Source: GCA-002050365 sp964237235 (lineage in GTDB: Bacteria > Acidobacteriota > Blastocatellia > Pyrinomonadales > Pyrinomonadaceae). Taken from it: a DNA stretch of 64,000 nt. The first letter of the stretch is position 1, and each line of letters starts with the position of its first letter. Positions 43,767 to 51,370 of this stretch are shown in pieces. The DNA is taken from the NCBI GenBank assembly GCA_964237235.1, contig CAXSGY010000023.1, positions 1 to 64,000 of the forward strand. Reading direction: 5' to 3'. Both the position numbers and the translations under genes were made by a program. The notes under the pieces are model-generated. The model ran no database searches, was not told the origin of the DNA, and was given only the letters and a program-made list of their open reading frames with translations.

Positions 43767-44981
43767 TCACCTGTCTTTTAATTTATCCAAAACTTCGCGT
43801 TCGACTTCGCGCAGAGATCTATTTGATTTTAGCGCAATTTCGCGGATTTGTTCATATTCGGGTTTGATATTCACAACGCGGTCTTTATATTTAGAGATTT
43901 TCACGTCAACCGTGCCGAATTCGTTTTCGATTTTCACCGTTTCGCGCGGCAGACAATTTCTCTCGACTTGCCTGACGCGCACGCCGAGCGTCGAAGTTTC
44001 CGTGTAAAGCAATTCAATCAAGCTCTCCTTTTTCTCCGCGTCGCACAAAATCGAAATCATCGTCGCCGGACGATTTTTTTTCATCTGAATCGGCGTAAAC
44101 CAGCAGTCAAGGCAACCGATTTCAAAAGCGCGTTCCATCACGAAACCGAGCGTTTGCGGCGATAAATCGTCAATGTTCGTTTCGATCAGAAAAAGCGAAT
44201 CGTGAATCGTAAATCGTGAATCGTATTCTTTTCGTAATTCATAATTCGTAATTCGTAATTCGTTTTCAGCTTCGCCGAGAATCAATCGCAAAGCATTTGG
44301 AAAATCTTTATATTCCCGCGTTCCTGCTCCGTAGGCGGTTTTCTCAACTTTCATTTCGGGAATCGCGCCGAATTCGTCGCAGACGGTCATAATAATCGCC
44401 GCGCCGGTCGGCGTGATCAGCTCGCCTTCGATTTCGGTCGAGTAAATCGGAATATCAGTCAAAAGCTCGGCGACGGCGGGCGGCGGCACTGGAAATTTGC
44501 CGTGCGCCATCTGCGCGAAACCTGAGCCGACGTGAATTTTTGAACACGCGAAACGCTCGATTTTCAAAAGCTCAAACCCGACGCACGCCCCGACCACATC
44601 AACAATCGCGTCCATCGCGCCGACTTCGTGAAAATGCACTTTGTTGATGTCAATGCCGTGAATTTTCGCTTCGGCTTTTGCCAGATTTGTAAAAATTTTT
44701 ATCGCGCGTTCCTTAATTTTCTCATCGAGCCGCGAATCATTGATAATTTTCTCGATGTGGTGCAGATGCCGGTGCGCGTGTTCGTGCGGCACGCGCACTT
44801 CGGCGTGCGTCGCCGAAATTCCCGATTTATCGCGCACTGAAAATTCGATTGAAAAATCAGCAACGTCGAGTAATTTGATTTGCTCGATTAATTCATTTTC
44901 GTCAACGCCGAGCGCGACCAGCGCGCCCAAAATCATATTGCCGCTCGCGCCCGCGAAACAATCGAAATAAAGTGTTCTCAT
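43767..44981 (-). CDS. larC: Nickel-pincer cofactor synthesis protein LarC
   Basis: Inserts nickel into the pyridinium-based cofactor of lactate racemase-like enzymes (LarC, a CTP-dependent step in the known pathway). 404 residues from the ATG at 44981 (MRTLYFDCFAGASGNMILGA); a TTG 12 bases upstream is the longer open frame. Conserved parts: FDCFAGASGNM, KVHFHEVGAMDAIVDVVGA, PVPPPAVAELLTDIP, LTPTGAAIIMT-type stretch, IETNIDDLSP and FTPIQMKKNRPATMI. A word repeat encodes about residues 240-262 (NELRITNYELRKEYDSRFTI), exactly between the two domains. The LarB/LarE genes are not in the window. Confidence 0.93.
   Translation of the reverse strand: MRTLYFDCFAGASGNMILGALVALGVDENELIEQIKLLDVADFSIEFSVRDKSGISATHAEVRVPHEHAHRHLHHIEKIINDSRLDEKIKERAIKIFTNLAKAEAKIHGIDINKVHFHEVGAMDAIVDVVGACVGFELLKIERFACSKIHVGSGFAQMAHGKFPVPPPAVAELLTDIPIYSTEIEGELITPTGAAIIMTVCDEFGAIPEMKVEKTAYGAGTREYKDFPNALRLILGEAENELRITNYELRKEYDSRFTIHDSLFLIETNIDDLSPQTLGFVMERAFEIGCLDCWFTPIQMKKNRPATMISILCDAEKKESLIELLYTETSTLGVRVRQVERNCLPRETVKIENEFGTVDVKISKYKDRVVNIKPEYEQIREIALKSNRSLREVEREVLDKLKDR
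44195..44262. repeat. In-frame word repeat inside larC
   Basis: Two blocks, 44195-44227 (word gaatcgt, repeated four times) and 44231-44262 (word aattcgt/aattcat), sit in frame in larC. They encode NELRITNYELR and DSRFTIHDS-like peptides, a pattern found across several phyla in repetitive elements. No frameshift results. Confidence 0.85.
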
Positions 44982-44987
44982 AAATAA

Positions 44988-45062
44988 GTTCAAGGTTCAA
45001 GGTTCAAAGCTCAAGGTTCAAGATTTTCGATTGAAAGTTTTAAACTTTGAACCTCGAACTCA
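44988..45062. repeat. Word-repeat palindrome (ggttcaa words) between larC and the antiporter gene
   Basis: Arms of repeated ggttcaa at 44988-45022 and the complementary aactttgaacctcgaact at about 45043-45062. The second arm overlaps the stop codon of the antiporter gene. Confidence 0.8.
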
Positions 45063-46253
45063 ATGCTGTGTCGCCGGTGTCGCGTTGCTAATCGTTTCCG
45101 CCGCTTGATGATGAACGTCGGGCAGAAAGTAAAATAAAATTCCCAAAATCGCATAAACCGATAAAAGCTGCAAGCCTTCGACCCAGTTGCTTTCGCCGTC
45201 CGAACAGATTTGCTGAACGATTAAAATCGCGGCGAAGACGGCGACGACTTCGGGAATCGAAAATTCGAGATTCATCGGTTTGCCGAAGGCGTAAGACGCG
45301 AAAATTAAAATCGGCGCGACGAACAAAGCGATTTGCAGACTCGAGCCGAGCGCGATGCCCAGCGTCAAATCCATCTTATTGCGCATCGCCATTAAAACCG
45401 CCGACGAATGTTCCGCCGCATTGCCGATCACCGCCACGACGATTACGCCGACGAACACTTCGGTAAATCCTAACGCGCCGCGCGCCGCTTCGACCGCGCC
45501 GACCAGAAACTCGGAAATCAGAGCGACGAACGCCGTCGCCGCGAATAAAACTAAGACGGATTTTCCCTTCGACCAGTGATCGCCCGCTTCTTCTTCTTCG
45601 TGTCCGACTTCCTGCGCGCAGCCCTGCATCGCTTCGCCGACAAATAATTCCTTGTGCGTCACGAGCGAAAAAACGAGCGTTCCGACATAAGTTAAAAGCA
45701 GCACAACCGCAATCGCCAGCGAAAGATTTTGCTCTTTTTGCGGAGTCCAGCCGCCCTGCGCGACCGGCACGTTGTCGCCGATCAGATGAAAAACCGTCGG
45801 AATCAGCAGCGCGATGCCGGCGAGCGTCAGAGCCGTCGCCGACGCGCCCGCCGCCGTTTTATCGAAACTTTGCGTTTTGAATTTCGCGCCGCCGACAATT
45901 ACCGAAAGCCCCAGAACGAGCAAAAGATTGCCGATAATCGAGCCGGTGATCGAAGCCTTGACCACGCCTTCCAGACCTTTGGATAAAGCGAACAGCGCGA
46001 TAATCAATTCCGCCGCGTTGCCGAACGTCGCGTTGAGAAGTCCGCCGATGCCTTGCCCGAGATGTTCCGCCAAGTGTTCGGTCGCCTTGCCCATCCAGCC
46101 GGCGAGCGGAATAATCGCCAGACACGAACAAATAAAAAGCGCGGTCGGATTATTAAATGAAGGAACGAATCGCAAAGCGATAGCGATGGGAACAAAGATC
46201 AAAAGCCAATCGAGCGAAGGCTTGAGCCACGAGTTATTTTTTGTTTCAGCCAT
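45060..46253 (-). CDS. cax: Calcium/proton antiporter (CaCA family)
   Basis: A 397-residue membrane antiporter with about eleven hydrophobic helices. Both conserved CaCA alpha repeats are visible: GNAAELIIALFALSKG (near residue 78) and GNAAEHSSAVLMAMRNK (near 275), each followed by SITGSIIGN or LGSSLQIALFVAP. A loop with acidic residues (GHEEEEAGDHW, near 222) separates the two halves, as in the VCX/CAX group. It exports Ca2+ in exchange for H+. The stop overlaps the last part of a word-repeat palindrome. Single gene with a 463-base upstream region. Confidence 0.93.
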   Translation of the reverse strand: MAETKNNSWLKPSLDWLLIFVPIAIALRFVPSFNNPTALFICSCLAIIPLAGWMGKATEHLAEHLGQGIGGLLNATFGNAAELIIALFALSKGLEGVVKASITGSIIGNLLLVLGLSVIVGGAKFKTQSFDKTAAGASATALTLAGIALLIPTVFHLIGDNVPVAQGGWTPQKEQNLSLAIAVVLLLTYVGTLVFSLVTHKELFVGEAMQGCAQEVGHEEEEAGDHWSKGKSVLVLFAATAFVALISEFLVGAVEAARGALGFTEVFVGVIVVAVIGNAAEHSSAVLMAMRNKMDLTLGIALGSSLQIALFVAPILIFASYAFGKPMNLEFSIPEVVAVFAAILIVQQICSDGESNWVEGLQLLSVYAILGILFYFLPDVHHQAAETISNATPATQH

Positions 46254-46716
46254 ATTTTGAAGAAATGCGGAATGGTTAATTATAATTCAACCGACAGATT
46301 TTCGCAGCCGTGAACACAAGCATCACTGCCTGCCTCGTTCGCTCGAAACAGGAACGGAACGCGCCGCGACATAAATTTAACGTCGCGGTAATTCAATTTT
46401 TGCGCGCCTGTTCCCGCTTCGCTCGAGCGGCGCGGACCGGCAGGATGCTCGCGCTCCCGACGGTAAATTTTGCTCGACCGACAAAAACCATACATCGAAA
46501 CAATATCGGACAATCACCGATTCGATTTCGATTCAGAAAAGAATTAAATTTTTCGCGCGGCGGCGAAATTGAATCAAATAGATACAGAAAAATCCACGAA
46601 ACTCAATAAATTTCTCTTGGCATCGAATTTGCCCTTGTAAATACTTTGAAATTATCTCCCAACGCGAAAAATTACTTTCGCACAAACAATAATTTAACCG
46701 AAAGGAGCAAGAGAAA
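46254..46716. other. Intergenic region with complex palindromic element
   Basis: A 463-base gap between divergent genes. It holds the palindromic element at 46318-46452; AAAGGAGCAAGAG before 46717 is a ribosome-binding site. No credible small gene was seen. Confidence 0.65.
46318..46452. repeat. Complex palindrome with GCGCTCC end
   Basis: The centre pairs ccgcgac (46364-46370) with gtcgcgg (46382-46388). Outer parts agcatcactgcc and ggcaggatgct are also largely complementary, and the right end is gcaggatgctcgcgctcc, related to the GGAGCG family ends at 13-19 kb. Confidence 0.6.
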
Positions 46717-47058
46717 ATGAAAAAATATATCGTTACCCTATTGATGTTTTTTGTATTCGCAGGCGGCTTGCCGCTTCTGATGCCGACGAACGTTGCAGCC
46801 CAGCAATACGTTCGCCGCATCCGCGACCGCAATGGAAATGTTCGCTATGTGCGCGTCAGGCGACCGAGCTTTTACCGTCGTCATCGTAACGCTTCGAACG
46901 TCGCCATCGGCACGGGCGGCGGCGCGATTTTAGGCGCGTTAATCGGCGGACGAAAAGGCGCACTGATCGGCGCAGGCACAGGCGCGGGCGGTTCGGCACT
47001 TTACACTTATAAACTCAAGAAAAAGAAACGACGTTATTATAAAGTCCGCAATTATTAA
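46717..47058 (+). CDS. Exported glycine-zipper protein
   Basis: A 113-residue protein with a signal peptide ending near residue 28 (NVAA/QQY). A basic stretch (YVRRIRDRNGNVRYVRVRRPSF) is followed by a glycine-zipper (GTGGGAILGALIGGRKGALIGAGTGAGGSALYTY) and a basic tail (KLKKKKRRYY). Such glycine-zipper segments insert into membranes. The ribosome-binding site AAAGGAGCAAGAG precedes the ATG. A perfect hairpin terminator lies just downstream. No function known. Confidence 0.82.
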   Translation: MKKYIVTLLMFFVFAGGLPLLMPTNVAAQQYVRRIRDRNGNVRYVRVRRPSFYRRHRNASNVAIGTGGGAILGALIGGRKGALIGAGTGAGGSALYTYKLKKKKRRYYKVRNY

Positions 47059-47076
47059 TTATGTTCTAAGCCCAGA

Positions 47077-47120
47077 ATAAAAAAGCCGCGATGAATAATT
47101 ATTCATCGCGGCTTTTTTAT
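47077..47120 (+). terminator. Perfect 44-base palindromic terminator
   Basis: A perfect self-complementary run with GC-rich stem (gccgcgatgaat) and A/T-runs on both sides, starting 19 bases after the glycine-zipper gene stop. The T-run follows on the plus strand. Confidence 0.92.
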
Positions 47121-47228
47121 TCAAAACGGAAAAGCGATCTGTCGGCAAGGGCGAAAAATCTTTCATCGGCGCGATTTTTCAAAGCCGGCGTTGGACAAAA
47201 TCTAAACTCTCGCGCAACTTATTATTTA

Positions 47229-48404
47229 ATGTCGAAAATTTTTCCGGCGATTTTAAGCGTCGTCGTTTTTCTGGCGGCGATTTGGATTGTCGTTCCCGCG
47301 CCGCATTATTACATATGGCTTTTCGCGGTGGCGGCGAGCGAATGGAGCTTGTGGCTTGCCGCGCTGAGTTTGATTGCGATAATTTTCAGCATTTATGTTT
47401 ACCTATTTTCAAACGACGGAAAGTTTCAAATTATTTGGCTCGTATTTTCAACGACGGCATTAATCATTTCGCTCTACCCGGTTTTCAGCGTTCAAAGCGT
47501 TGCGGTTGAAAACAATGTTTCGCTTTCGTTCACCGAATATTTTAGCGGATTAAAGAGAGATAATTCTTCAAAACAGAATTTTACGACCCGCGTTTTCGCC
47601 AGTGTTGACGGCAATGATCTAAATTTCGACGTTTATTCGCCAACGGTTCAAAACGAAAATAACGGTGCGGCAATCATCGTCGTTCACGGCGGCTCCTGGC
47701 AAGCCGGAACGCGCGGCGATTTTCCAAACTGGAACGAATGGCTTGCCCGCAACGGTTTTACCGTTTTTGACGTTGATTACCGACTCGTGCCGCAGCCGAA
47801 TTATTTAACGGCGACCGGCGACGTGAAATGCGCCGTTCGCTTCGTTAAAAATCATCACGCCGAATTTAACGTCGCGCCCGACCGTATCGCCGTTTTCGGA
47901 CGTTCCGCCGGAGCGCACCTCGCACTTCTCGCCGCTTTCTCAGCCGACGATGCGCGTCTGCCGTCGAGTTGTTCTGAAAACGATCAAACCGAACAAGTCC
48001 GCGCCGTCGTTGCATTTTACGCGCCGACCGATTTGCTCTGGTCGTTCGATCATCCGGCAAATCAAATGGTCATTGACGGACCGAAAACGCTCGCCGATTT
48101 TCTCGGCGGCAACCCGCACGAATCCGTTGAAATCCGCGAACGCTTCATTCTCGCTTCGCCGACCGCGCAAGCTTCTCCGAAAACGCCGCCGACGCTACTT
48201 GTTCACGGCAGCAAAGATCAGCTTGTCAACGACGAAAATATGCAAATTCTCGACGAGAAATTAAACGAAGCTCAAGTCGCGCATCGAACGATTTTAATTC
48301 CTTACGCGCAGCATGGTTTCGACTTCAATTTTCACGGCTTCGGCTCGCAAATCGTCAAACCCGCGATGCTTAAATTTCTGCGCGAAAACACAAAGACAAA
48401 ATAA
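47229..48404 (+). CDS. Membrane-anchored alpha/beta hydrolase (BD-FAE-like esterase)
   Basis: A 391-residue protein from the ATG at 47229 (MSKIFPAILSVVVFLAAI); a longer frame starts within the terminator at 47091 and is rejected. Three hydrophobic helices fill residues 5-100, then an alpha/beta-hydrolase domain follows with HGGSW (oxyanion region), FGRSAGAHLA (GxSxG nucleophile), VHGSKDQLV (acid) and YAQHGFDF (His). The catalytic triad is complete. Such esterases cleave acyl or aryl esters; the domain order implies it is anchored in the membrane with the catalytic part on one side. Confidence 0.9.
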   Translation: MSKIFPAILSVVVFLAAIWIVVPAPHYYIWLFAVAASEWSLWLAALSLIAIIFSIYVYLFSNDGKFQIIWLVFSTTALIISLYPVFSVQSVAVENNVSLSFTEYFSGLKRDNSSKQNFTTRVFASVDGNDLNFDVYSPTVQNENNGAAIIVVHGGSWQAGTRGDFPNWNEWLARNGFTVFDVDYRLVPQPNYLTATGDVKCAVRFVKNHHAEFNVAPDRIAVFGRSAGAHLALLAAFSADDARLPSSCSENDQTEQVRAVVAFYAPTDLLWSFDHPANQMVIDGPKTLADFLGGNPHESVEIRERFILASPTAQASPKTPPTLLVHGSKDQLVNDENMQILDEKLNEAQVAHRTILIPYAQHGFDFNFHGFGSQIVKPAMLKFLRENTKTK

Positions 48405-48456
48405 TCTACGGATTCGTCTTGATTCGTTTACGTCGAAGATTTTCATGCGCAACTAA

Positions 48457-48488
48457 AAAGCGTCGGATATTTAAGTATCCGACGCTTT
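48457..48488. terminator. Bidirectional hairpin terminator
   Basis: Arms 48457-48469 and 48476-48488 (aaagcgtcggata) are perfect, with A/T-rich flanks. It lies between the convergent hydrolase and 118-residue genes. Confidence 0.8.
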
Positions 48489-48538
48489 CTATTCCGGCTA
48501 AAATCGCCTTGATTTTAAAATCTTAAACCACCGCCTAA

Positions 48539-48895
48539 CTATAAAATTTTAGCTTTCCTGACCGGTTTTTTGCGTTCCGATTCACGCTTGCCGCCGAGTT
48601 TTTCATATTCCGCGCTGTCCTTACCGTATTTCAAGCCGCCCGCCGGCAAAACTTTGCCGTTAAATTTTTGCAGCTCGGTTTCCTTTTGCTGGAAAGCCGT
48701 CAGCAAACCGTCTGAAACAGCGAGCGAAGCGTTATAATCTTCCAGAAGTTTTCTCGCTCCAAAGAGTAATGTTTCTCCGTTTGCCACCGTTACATCGCTG
48801 CCCAAATCCAAATTAACGGCAATTGATTTCATTCCCGCAATTCTTTGTTCCCCATCGGAAATAGCCGCTGAAGTAGTTTTTCTGACTTTCGCCAT
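48539..48895 (-). CDS. Hypothetical protein (118 aa)
   Basis: A 118-residue cytoplasmic protein, no signal peptide. It has a Lys/Arg-rich tail (KRESERKKPVRKAKIL). The middle part alternates helix and loop (SAAISDGEQRIAGMKSIAVNLDLG, FGARKLLEDYNASLAVSDGLLTAFQQKETELQKF). I do not recognise a family. It lies alone between a hydrolase gene and an AT-rich block, with ggagaaat as a ribosome-binding site before its ATG. Confidence 0.7.
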   Translation of the reverse strand: MAKVRKTTSAAISDGEQRIAGMKSIAVNLDLGSDVTVANGETLLFGARKLLEDYNASLAVSDGLLTAFQQKETELQKFNGKVLPAGGLKYGKDSAEYEKLGGKRESERKKPVRKAKIL

Positions 48896-49566
48896 AATAT
48901 TTATTTCTCCTTTTATTTTCTGAGTTGTCTTAATTGTTTTCGATTTGCCGACACACTGAATCGTTCAGCTAACGCCGCAGACTCGAAAATGAATACTTAC
49001 TTTTTAATAATGAGCATTTGATCTGCGTAGATGAATACGCGAAATCTTTAATTGTTTATTTAATTATCTTAAATGAGTATTCATTCATTGAGAATGAGTG
49101 TTTAAAGTTACATATTTAACACTTAAATTTATTCAACATACGAACGAATTTCACCGTCAAATATTGAACGATTCGGTGAATTCCCGGTAAATCGAAACTA
49201 ATATACAACGGAATCTTTCGAGTGTAAATAGTTATTTTTTACAGTTGCTTCGATTTTTTCAATCAAACGGATAATTTTGTCGTAAATCAAACCTTTATCG
49301 TTTACATGAGGAAAAATCTTTTCGTCAAAAACTCCCTCGATTATTTCAGAAATATTTTTAATTTCGTGCTGAACTTTTTAAGAATATTTGTTGCATAAAT
49401 TTTCGTCCTGAAAATTTGTGATTAGGTAAAGTTTGTGGATTATAAAACTGCTGTTTTTGCATAGAATATAGAAAGTATTTGATAAGATTTTGTTAGCGAA
49501 TTAAGTTTATTATTTTACTAATTGAATCTTAAATTATTAAATTCTCATCTCATTCGATAGATAATT
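48896..49566. other. AT-rich intergenic block with a decayed reading frame
   Basis: A 671-base gap, clearly AT-rich. It contains several copies of atgag(t/c)att-like words around 49000-49110 and the gene remnant at 49198-49396. Nothing else is identified. Confidence 0.6.
49198..49396 (-). pseudogene. Small decayed reading frame (about 66 codons with one frameshift)
   Basis: On the minus strand MQQIFLK begins at 49396. After a run of five A the frame shifts; the other frame then reads QHEIKNISEIIEGVFDEK and on to LIEKIEATVKNNYLHSKDS before a stop at 49198. The residue composition looks like that of a real helical protein. No family is recognised. Confidence 0.35.
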
Positions 49567-50658
49567 TTAATTATTATCTTCAATTATAAAACTGCCGCGT
49601 GATTTTATAATTAAGTTTGGACGATTGATGCGCACTCGGATTTCACTGCGGAAAGGTAAATTTTTAATTGTGTTTAATTCAACGGTTATTAAGTATCTGG
49701 GTTTCAGTAAAGTCGAGATACTATGTATTTCCTCAGGCTTTAAATTTTCCAGTTTTTTAACTTCGATTGCCGTTCCGCCGGAAAGCGCAGCCAGATCAAT
49801 TAAAAATTGTCTGCCGATGTCATATTGGGCTTTGGTAATCGAAGGTTGTTTAGATGTTCGGAGCGGTTGATTTGGCGTGAAAGTTACTATATCAACTAAT
49901 TTTGAATTAACTTCTGAAGTGTCAAGAAAAAATGGAAAGATAACCGCATCATTTTTTTCAGCTTCTTCTAATGCACTCTGGTAATTTGCCCGTAATGAAG
50001 TGGTATCAACCGCATCTGTCAATAATACAACCGTTTTATCTGCATCAATTGTTTTAATTTGCTCATGAAAAATTAATTTTACGGCATCGTAGAGTGCTGT
50101 TCCGTCATCAATTTTTAGTTTGCTTATTGCCTTATTTATAATTTGGCGGTCGTTCGTCAATTCGGTAGAAACTCTTACTTTTCCGTTAAAATTAATTAAC
50201 TGAACTTTGTCTTGCGGCTGTAATCGGGACACTAAATTTAGGGCGAAATTTTTAATATCTTCGATTTTATAAGCTGTTGAAGGACTTGTGTCTAAAATCA
50301 AAATTAAATTAAGAGGTCTTATTTCGTTTGAAAAAGTAGAAATATTTTGTTCCTGCTCATTAATAAAAACTTTAAAGTTATCGGACTGTAAACCTTCGAC
50401 AAACATATTTCTCGAATCGAAAACAGAAACAGGAATATGAATGAATTTGTTTTTATCTATTTCGTTTGGCAAGGCATTTTTTGTTTCTCTGCTTTTGTTA
50501 GATTTTTGATTTTTATTGTTTTTAGTTTTCGTTGAATTTGTATTAATTGCACGCGGAGAATAAGAAATTGATTCCGAATAAGTTTTATTTTGTGATTGTG
50601 AAAAATCAACAGAGCATATAATCAGGGACATCAGAAAAATATTTATAATTTTATACAT
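49567..50658 (-). CDS. VWFA-domain protein, AT-rich, acidobacterial type
   Basis: A 363-residue exported protein (signal peptide 1-20). A Lys/Asn/Ser-rich linker (residues 30-62) leads to the module FIHIPVSVFDSRNMFV with FKVFINEQEQNISTFS, then the VWA domain with DTSPST (DxSxS) and VVLLTDAVDT. The end is a beta segment (FRSEIRVRINRPNLIIKSRGSFII). The DNA is AT-rich against the surrounding genes, which hints at a foreign origin. It differs from the VWFA pair at 27-29 kb. Alone, no terminator identified. Confidence 0.85.
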   Translation of the reverse strand: MYKIINIFLMSLIICSVDFSQSQNKTYSESISYSPRAINTNSTKTKNNKNQKSNKSRETKNALPNEIDKNKFIHIPVSVFDSRNMFVEGLQSDNFKVFINEQEQNISTFSNEIRPLNLILILDTSPSTAYKIEDIKNFALNLVSRLQPQDKVQLINFNGKVRVSTELTNDRQIINKAISKLKIDDGTALYDAVKLIFHEQIKTIDADKTVVLLTDAVDTTSLRANYQSALEEAEKNDAVIFPFFLDTSEVNSKLVDIVTFTPNQPLRTSKQPSITKAQYDIGRQFLIDLAALSGGTAIEVKKLENLKPEEIHSISTLLKPRYLITVELNTIKNLPFRSEIRVRINRPNLIIKSRGSFIIEDNN

Positions 50659-50760
50659 TTTACAAACCTTGATATTTATAATTTAACAAATAAATTTAAT
50701 TTCATTCTAATTGGCGAACTTAATTGTTTTCTCATAGATTTATTTAAATTATCGAATATT

Positions 50761-51366
50761 TTATGAATTAATACAGCCTTTTTTTTCATTGCGCTGTTCT
50801 TCGCGCATACTGCCGTCGGCGAGATCGAACCAGCGTTGATAGCGGTGTTTTGCCAAGCCCTACGCGATTGCTCCGCCGTGTTTGATGATGTGTTCTTTGA
50901 TTAAACTGCGATTGATCAAATTGTTCCGACTCAGCAAAAACACGGCATCTTCCTGATCTTTGAAGCGTCCGGCGATGAATTTCAGAATGACTAACCATTT
51001 GGGCGTGAGAATCGGAAAACCGTAGATATTCACTGCTTCTTTTAATGCCGCATTGAGGAACGGTTTGAATTCGTCGTTGCGGATAATCCAATTAACAATC
51101 ACGATTTTTTCTTCGGTTTTTGTGTTATAACGCTCGCCGCCTTGTTTGAGCCATCCGGCGATTTGGTTTTTGGCAACGGGTAAAAGGTTATCCGCAATTA
51201 CGTTTACATCTTTGGTTAAACGGTCGTTGCCATACAAATTCATCGCCAAACCGCCGACCAATGCTCAATTAATTCCGTTTTCTTCGGCAAATTTGCCAAT
51301 AATTTCTATTGCTTCGGATGCGGAAGCTTCGTCAATGACACCGAGATTAATTTTTCGTCGCGCCAT
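50761..51366 (-). pseudogene. Nucleotidyltransferase-like gene with two in-frame stop codons
   Basis: From ATG 51366 to TAA 50761 the frame has exactly 202 codons including the final stop, but TGA at codon 34 (51265-51267) and TAG at codon 169 (50860-50862) interrupt it. The reading is otherwise continuous: GVIDEASASEAIEIIGKFAE, then VGGLAMNLYGNDRLTKDVNVIADN, KIVIVNWIIRNDEF, FPILTPKWLVILKFIAGRFKDQEDAVFLL. This is a pol-beta-type nucleotidyltransferase (AbiEii/DUF6036-like) in which one catalytic Asp (DVD) is Asn. Two nonsense codons and one lost catalytic residue indicate a decaying gene. Confidence 0.8.
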
Positions 51367-51370
51367 AGTT

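Noticed and set aside
47091..47228. Upstream extension of the BD-FAE-like hydrolase
   Set aside because: The early ATG lies inside a perfect terminator; the ATG at 47229 begins a typical membrane segment.
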